Of a stretch of DNA of 10,628 nucleotides, positions 8,457 through 10,628 are shown piece after piece. The DNA is from an uncultured Selenomonadaceae bacterium (lineage in GTDB: Bacteria; Bacillota; Negativicutes; Selenomonadales; Selenomonadaceae). Made by a program: the position numbers and the translations under genes. Numbering within the stretch: the first letter of the stretch is position 1; each line of letters starts with the position of its first letter. Under the pieces are notes generated by a model, which saw only the letters and a program-made list of their open reading frames with translations, was not told the DNA's origin and did no database searches. The stretch is taken from the NCBI GenBank assembly GCA_905236785.1, contig CAJOQC010000219.1:1-10628 (forward strand), in the 5' to 3' direction.

Positions 8457-8480
8457 CAAATCAATCGTCAAATCAATCGT
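8457..8480 (-). repeat. Two tandem 12-bp repeats at the predicted pyr transcription start
   Basis: Read on the minus strand, ACGATTGATTTG occurs twice in perfect tandem (8480-8469 and 8468-8457). The first copy begins directly after the -10 box of the predicted pyr promoter, so transcription would start inside it. The position suits an operator or a start-region control element. No known binding motif was recognised, so the role is unknown. Confidence 0.7.
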
Positions 8481-8510
8481 ATAATATCATAATTAACAGC
8501 TATATGACAA
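8481..8510 (-). promoter_or_regulatory. Predicted sigma-A-type promoter of the pyr operon
   Basis: On the minus strand TTGTCA (8510-8505) is followed after 18 bases by TATTAT (8486-8481), and a TG one base before the hexamer makes it an extended -10. The expected start is near 8474 or 8473, which leaves a leader of about 50 bases before pyrB. That leader has no recognisable PyrR-binding loop and no terminator hairpin. Only a weak 4-bp stem can be drawn near 8445-8456. Confidence 0.65.
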
Positions 8511-8574
8511 CTTGTTTTGCGCTTCTTTCTCGCCGGTTTTTTGTTCCTTTTTACAGTCGTAAAATTTTGCGGCG

Positions 8575-8602
8575 TTGATGTTCCTCCATTATGGAGTATA
8601 CT
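8575..8602 (+). promoter_or_regulatory. Candidate leuCD promoter with a dyad in its spacer
   Basis: TTGATG (8575-8580), a 16-base spacer and TATACT (8597-8602) give a plausible sigma-A promoter starting near 8609. The spacer contains the perfect dyad CTCCAT-T-ATGGAG (8584-8596), ending right at the -10 box. A repressor or activator bound there would control access. No T-box or leucine-rich leader peptide is visible between here and leuC. Confidence 0.45.
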
Positions 8603-8630
8603 TGATTTTTTAACAGCCCATTGATAAAAT
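8602..8630 (+). promoter_or_regulatory. Alternative, more proximal leuCD promoter
   Basis: TTGATT (8602-8607), 17 bases and TAAAAT (8625-8630) also fit a sigma-A promoter. They would start transcription near 8637, just before the leuC SD. It overlaps the end of the upstream candidate by one base, so the two could be tandem promoters, or only one may be real. Confidence 0.35.
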
Positions 8631-8654
8631 AATCGCCGTTAGGAGAGTGATAAA

Positions 8655-9917
8655 ATGGGTATGAACATGGGCGAAAAAATCCTCGCCAAACATGCAGGGC
8701 TTCAATTTGTCGAGCCGGGGCAACTTATCATGGCCGACCTTGACATGGTTTTGGCCAACGACGTAACAGGGCCGCCTTCCATAAAAGAATTTGAAAAAAT
8801 CGGCAAGCCGGTTTTCGATAACGAAAAAATCGCGCTTATCCCCGATCATTTCCAACCGGCCAAGGATATAAAAAGCGCAGACTTGGCAAAAACAATGCGG
8901 GATTTTGCCAAAAAGCACAACATCGTAAATTATTTTGAAGCGGGCAGAGTGGGCATTGAACACGTTATTTTGCCGGAAAAAGGCATTGTTGCGCCCGGTA
9001 TGCTCACCATCGGCGCGGACTCCCACACCTGCACCTACGGCGCGGTGAACGGTTTTTCAACCGGCGTCGGCACCACCGACCTTGCCGTTGCCATGGCCAC
9101 GGGGCAGGCGTGGTTTAAGGTGCCCGAAACAATAAACGTGCATCTTACGGGGAAAAAGCCCGCCGACGTTTGCGGCAAAGACGTTATACTCACGCTTATC
9201 GGCATGATCGGCGTTGATGGCGCGCTTTATAAATCCTTGGAGTTCACCGGGGATGGCGTGGCGGATTTAACCATGACCGACCGTCTTACCATATCGAACA
9301 TGGCCATTGAGGCGGGCGGCAAAAACGGGATTTTCCCCTTTGACGACATAACGAAAGAATATGTAAAAGGGCGGGTAACAAAGCCCTACGAACCCGTGTT
9401 TGCCGATGCGGACGCAAAGTATGCACAAACCGTCGAGATTAACTTGGCAGAACTTCGCCCCGTGGTGGCGTTCCCTCATTTGCCGGAAAACACGAAGAAA
9501 GTGGCCGACATAAAAGAACCGATAAAAATAGATCAAGTCGTTATCGGCTCTTGCACCAACGGGCGGCTGGAGGATTTAGAAATAGCGGCGGAGATTTTGG
9601 CGGGCAAAAGCGTTCACCCGGACGTTCGTTGCATAGTAATTCCCGGCAGTCAATATATCTATAAAGAAGCAGTAAAACGCGGCTATATCGACACCTTTAT
9701 CGACGCAGGTTGCGTTGTGTCCACGCCCACTTGCGGGCCGTGCCTTGGCGGGTACATGGGCATTTTATCGGCGGGGGAGAGGTGCGTGTCCACCACCAAC
9801 CGAAATTTCCGCGGGCGCATGGGTCATGTTGACAGCGAAGTTTATTTGGCAGGGCCTTTCGTTGCGGCAGCAAGCGCAATTTTGGGGCGTATTGCCGAAA
9901 AAAGCGAGGTGAAATAA
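8655..9917 (+). CDS. leuC: 3-isopropylmalate dehydratase, large subunit
   Basis: LeuC, with LeuD, isomerises 2-isopropylmalate to 3-isopropylmalate in leucine synthesis. The 420 residues fit the shorter LeuC form shared by many Bacillota and archaea, not the E. coli form of about 466. The aconitase fold is complete: [10 protein letters not shown] (120-129), then the [4Fe-4S] ligands Cys300 in GSCTNGR and Cys360/Cys363 in [17 protein letters not shown] (382-391) is the substrate-binding region. ATG 8655 is chosen because AGGAG (8641-8645) is 9 bases ahead and the MGM start is typical. Two further in-frame ATGs (8661, 8667) lie too far from the SD. It is divergent from the pyr operon and its stop touches leuD. 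Homoaconitase or citramalate-pathway specificity cannot be excluded from sequence alone. Confidence 0.93.
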   Translation: MGMNMGEKILAKHAGLQFVEPGQLIMADLDMVLANDVTGPPSIKEFEKIGKPVFDNEKIALIPDHFQPAKDIKSADLAKTMRDFAKKHNIVNYFEAGRVGIEHVILPEKGIVAPGMLTIGADSHTCTYGAVNGFSTGVGTTDLAVAMATGQAWFKVPETINVHLTGKKPADVCGKDVILTLIGMIGVDGALYKSLEFTGDGVADLTMTDRLTISNMAIEAGGKNGIFPFDDITKEYVKGRVTKPYEPVFADADAKYAQTVEINLAELRPVVAFPHLPENTKKVADIKEPIKIDQVVIGSCTNGRLEDLEIAAEILAGKSVHPDVRCIVIPGSQYIYKEAVKRGYIDTFIDAGCVVSTPTCGPCLGGYMGILSAGERCVSTTNRNFRGRMGHVDSEVYLAGPFVAAASAILGRIAEKSEVK

Positions 9918-10403
9918 ATGGAACACAAAGGAAAAGTCTGGCGGTACGGCGACAACATCGACACCGACGTAATAATTCCCGCCCGATACCTCAACACCTT
10001 CGACCCTAAGGAGCTTGCCGCCCATTGCATGGTTGACATCGACGAAAGTTTTGCCAAGAACGTAAAAGCCGGGGACATAATGGTGGGCGGCAAGAATTTT
10101 GGTTGCGGCTCGTCCCGCGAACACGCGCCGGTGGCCATGAAAGCCTCGGGAGTTCCCGTGGTCATCGCCGCAAGTTTTGCCCGGATATTCTACCGTAACG
10201 GCATAAATATCGGCTTGCCCCTTTTGGAGATTGGCGACGCTGTGGAAAAAATTCACGCCGGCGACGAATTAAAAGTTGACACCGGCACAGGCACAATAGA
10301 AAATATAACCACCGGCGACACATTTAACGCCCGCCCCTTGCCGGGGTTTGTGCAAGAAATAGCCAAGGCCGGCGGGTTGATAAATTACATTAAGAATAAG
10401 TAA
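9918..10403 (+). CDS. leuD: 3-isopropylmalate dehydratase, small subunit
   Basis: LeuD is the swivelling-domain partner of LeuC and completes the isopropylmalate isomerase active site. The 161 residues match the short form that pairs with the 420-residue LeuC. It has [16 protein letters not shown] (12-27), whose YLNT loop is where substrate choice is thought to be set in this family, and [10 protein letters not shown] (62-71), the usual substrate-binding motif. ATG 9918 follows the leuC TAA directly. GAGGTG (9906-9911) inside the end of leuC supplies the SD, so the two subunits are translationally linked. No leuB follows: the next sequence is a hairpin and a repeat, so this looks like a two-gene operon. 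Confidence 0.93.
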   Translation: MEHKGKVWRYGDNIDTDVIIPARYLNTFDPKELAAHCMVDIDESFAKNVKAGDIMVGGKNFGCGSSREHAPVAMKASGVPVVIAASFARIFYRNGINIGLPLLEIGDAVEKIHAGDELKVDTGTGTIENITTGDTFNARPLPGFVQEIAKAGGLINYIKNK

Positions 10404-10415
10404 TTATAAAAACAC

Positions 10416-10453
10416 TTCTTTTTCTCTTTCTTTTCAAAGAAAGAGAAAAAGAA
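10416..10453. terminator. 18-bp purine/pyrimidine hairpin behind leuD
   Basis: Bases 10416-10433 (all pyrimidine, TTC TTT TTC TCT TTC TTT) are the exact reverse complement of 10436-10453, with TC between them. The site lies 12 bases past the leuD stop, so it could end the leuCD message. On the plus strand no T run follows. On the minus strand the stem is followed by GTGTTTTTAT, so it is a better intrinsic terminator for transcripts entering from the right. Confidence 0.5.
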
Positions 10454-10479
10454 AAGAAGCAAAAGAAAAAGAGAAAAAA
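10436..10479 (+). repeat. Purine tract with mirror symmetry
   Basis: This 44-base stretch is all A and G except for one C at 10460. Bases 10440-10455 read backwards equal 10461-10476 (a mirror repeat, spacer GAAGC). Long purine mirror repeats can form triplex (H-DNA) structures, but no function is shown here. Confidence 0.6.
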
Positions 10480-10484
10480 CTTTA

Positions 10485-10626
10485 GGCAACCTCTAAAAAC
10501 TCCCTCCGTCAGCCCTGCGGGCTGCCACCTCCCTCCAAGATGGAGGCTTAAATCAGCCCTCCTCTTGGAGGAGGGTGTCGGCGAAGCCGACGGGAGGAGG
10601 TATAAAAGCGAGTTTTTAGAGATGCC
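10485..10626. repeat. Inverted-repeat-bounded structured element of about 142 bases
   Basis: The ends are CTCTAAAAACTC (10491-10502) and its perfect reverse complement (10610-10621). GGCA/TGCC flanks extend the pairing to 10485 and 10626. Inside lie three perfect small hairpins: CAGCCC/GGGCTG (10510-10524), CCCTCCTC/GAGGAGGG (10557-10575) and GTCGGC-GAA-GCCGAC (10577-10591). A CCTCC/GGAGG pair lies around 10533-10545. No ORF of note is present. It resembles a small non-autonomous mobile element (MITE-like) or a dispersed intergenic repeat. With no transposase in view and only one copy in the window, that is an inference. Confidence 0.6.
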
Positions 10627-10628
10627 CA

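Noticed and set aside
8437..8473. Second pyr promoter (TTGACG with a TATAGG-like -10)
   Set aside because: The spacing is about 20 bases and the start would fall at or inside the SD, so the upstream extended -10 promoter is far better.
8578..8613. Possible leader peptide upstream of leuC (11 codons from ATG 8578)
   Set aside because: It has few leucine codons, no SD, and would lie upstream of either predicted transcription start.
8424..8654. Riboswitch, T-box or PyrR attenuator in the divergent region
   Set aside because: No T-box signature, no PyrR loop and no terminator-like stem with a T run was found on either strand.
1..10628. CRISPR array, phage, transposase, toxin-antitoxin or defence genes
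   Set aside because: No spaced repeats, transposase or toxin-like ORFs were found; the long frames are all accounted for by pyrimidine and leucine genes.

Overview
The window looks like chromosomal housekeeping DNA from a Gram-positive-lineage (Bacillota) bacterium. The six minus-strand genes follow the Bacillus-type order pyrB-pyrC-carA-carB-pyrK-pyrD. The dihydroorotate dehydrogenase is the NAD-linked PyrD/PyrK type, the CarB C-terminus reads like Bacillota CarB, and Shine-Dalgarno (SD) sequences are strong throughout. Mid-range GC, frequent TTG starts and the short LeuC/LeuD form would fit a Negativicutes or clostridial organism. That placement is an inference without any database search.

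Layout. Positions 2-79 hold three stacked hairpins, probably the end of a dispersed repeat. Positions 109-186 (minus) hold a possible 25-residue membrane microprotein directly behind pyrD. Positions 189-8423 (minus) are one tightly packed operon covering UMP synthesis from bicarbonate and glutamine to orotate. Its junctions overlap by 4 to 8 bases or leave gaps of 2 bases. Positions 8424-8654 are a divergent promoter region. Positions 8655-10403 (plus) are leuC and leuD, the two subunits of isopropylmalate isomerase. Positions 10404-10628 contain no gene, only a purine/pyrimidine hairpin and a roughly 140-base element bounded by inverted repeats.

How the genes work together. CarA and CarB make carbamoyl phosphate, PyrB joins it to aspartate, PyrC closes the ring, and PyrD with PyrK oxidises dihydroorotate to orotate using NAD+. 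The last two steps (pyrE, pyrF) and the usual regulator and transporter (pyrR, pyrP) are not in the window. LeuC and LeuD carry out the second step of leucine synthesis; leuA and leuB are not here.

I found no defence system, phage, transposase, CRISPR array, tRNA or rRNA. The points most worth a second look are the small ORF behind pyrD, the run of TTG start codons, the tandem 12-base repeat at the predicted pyr transcription start in a leader with no visible PyrR attenuator, the dyad inside a putative leuC promoter, and the structured repeats at both edges.
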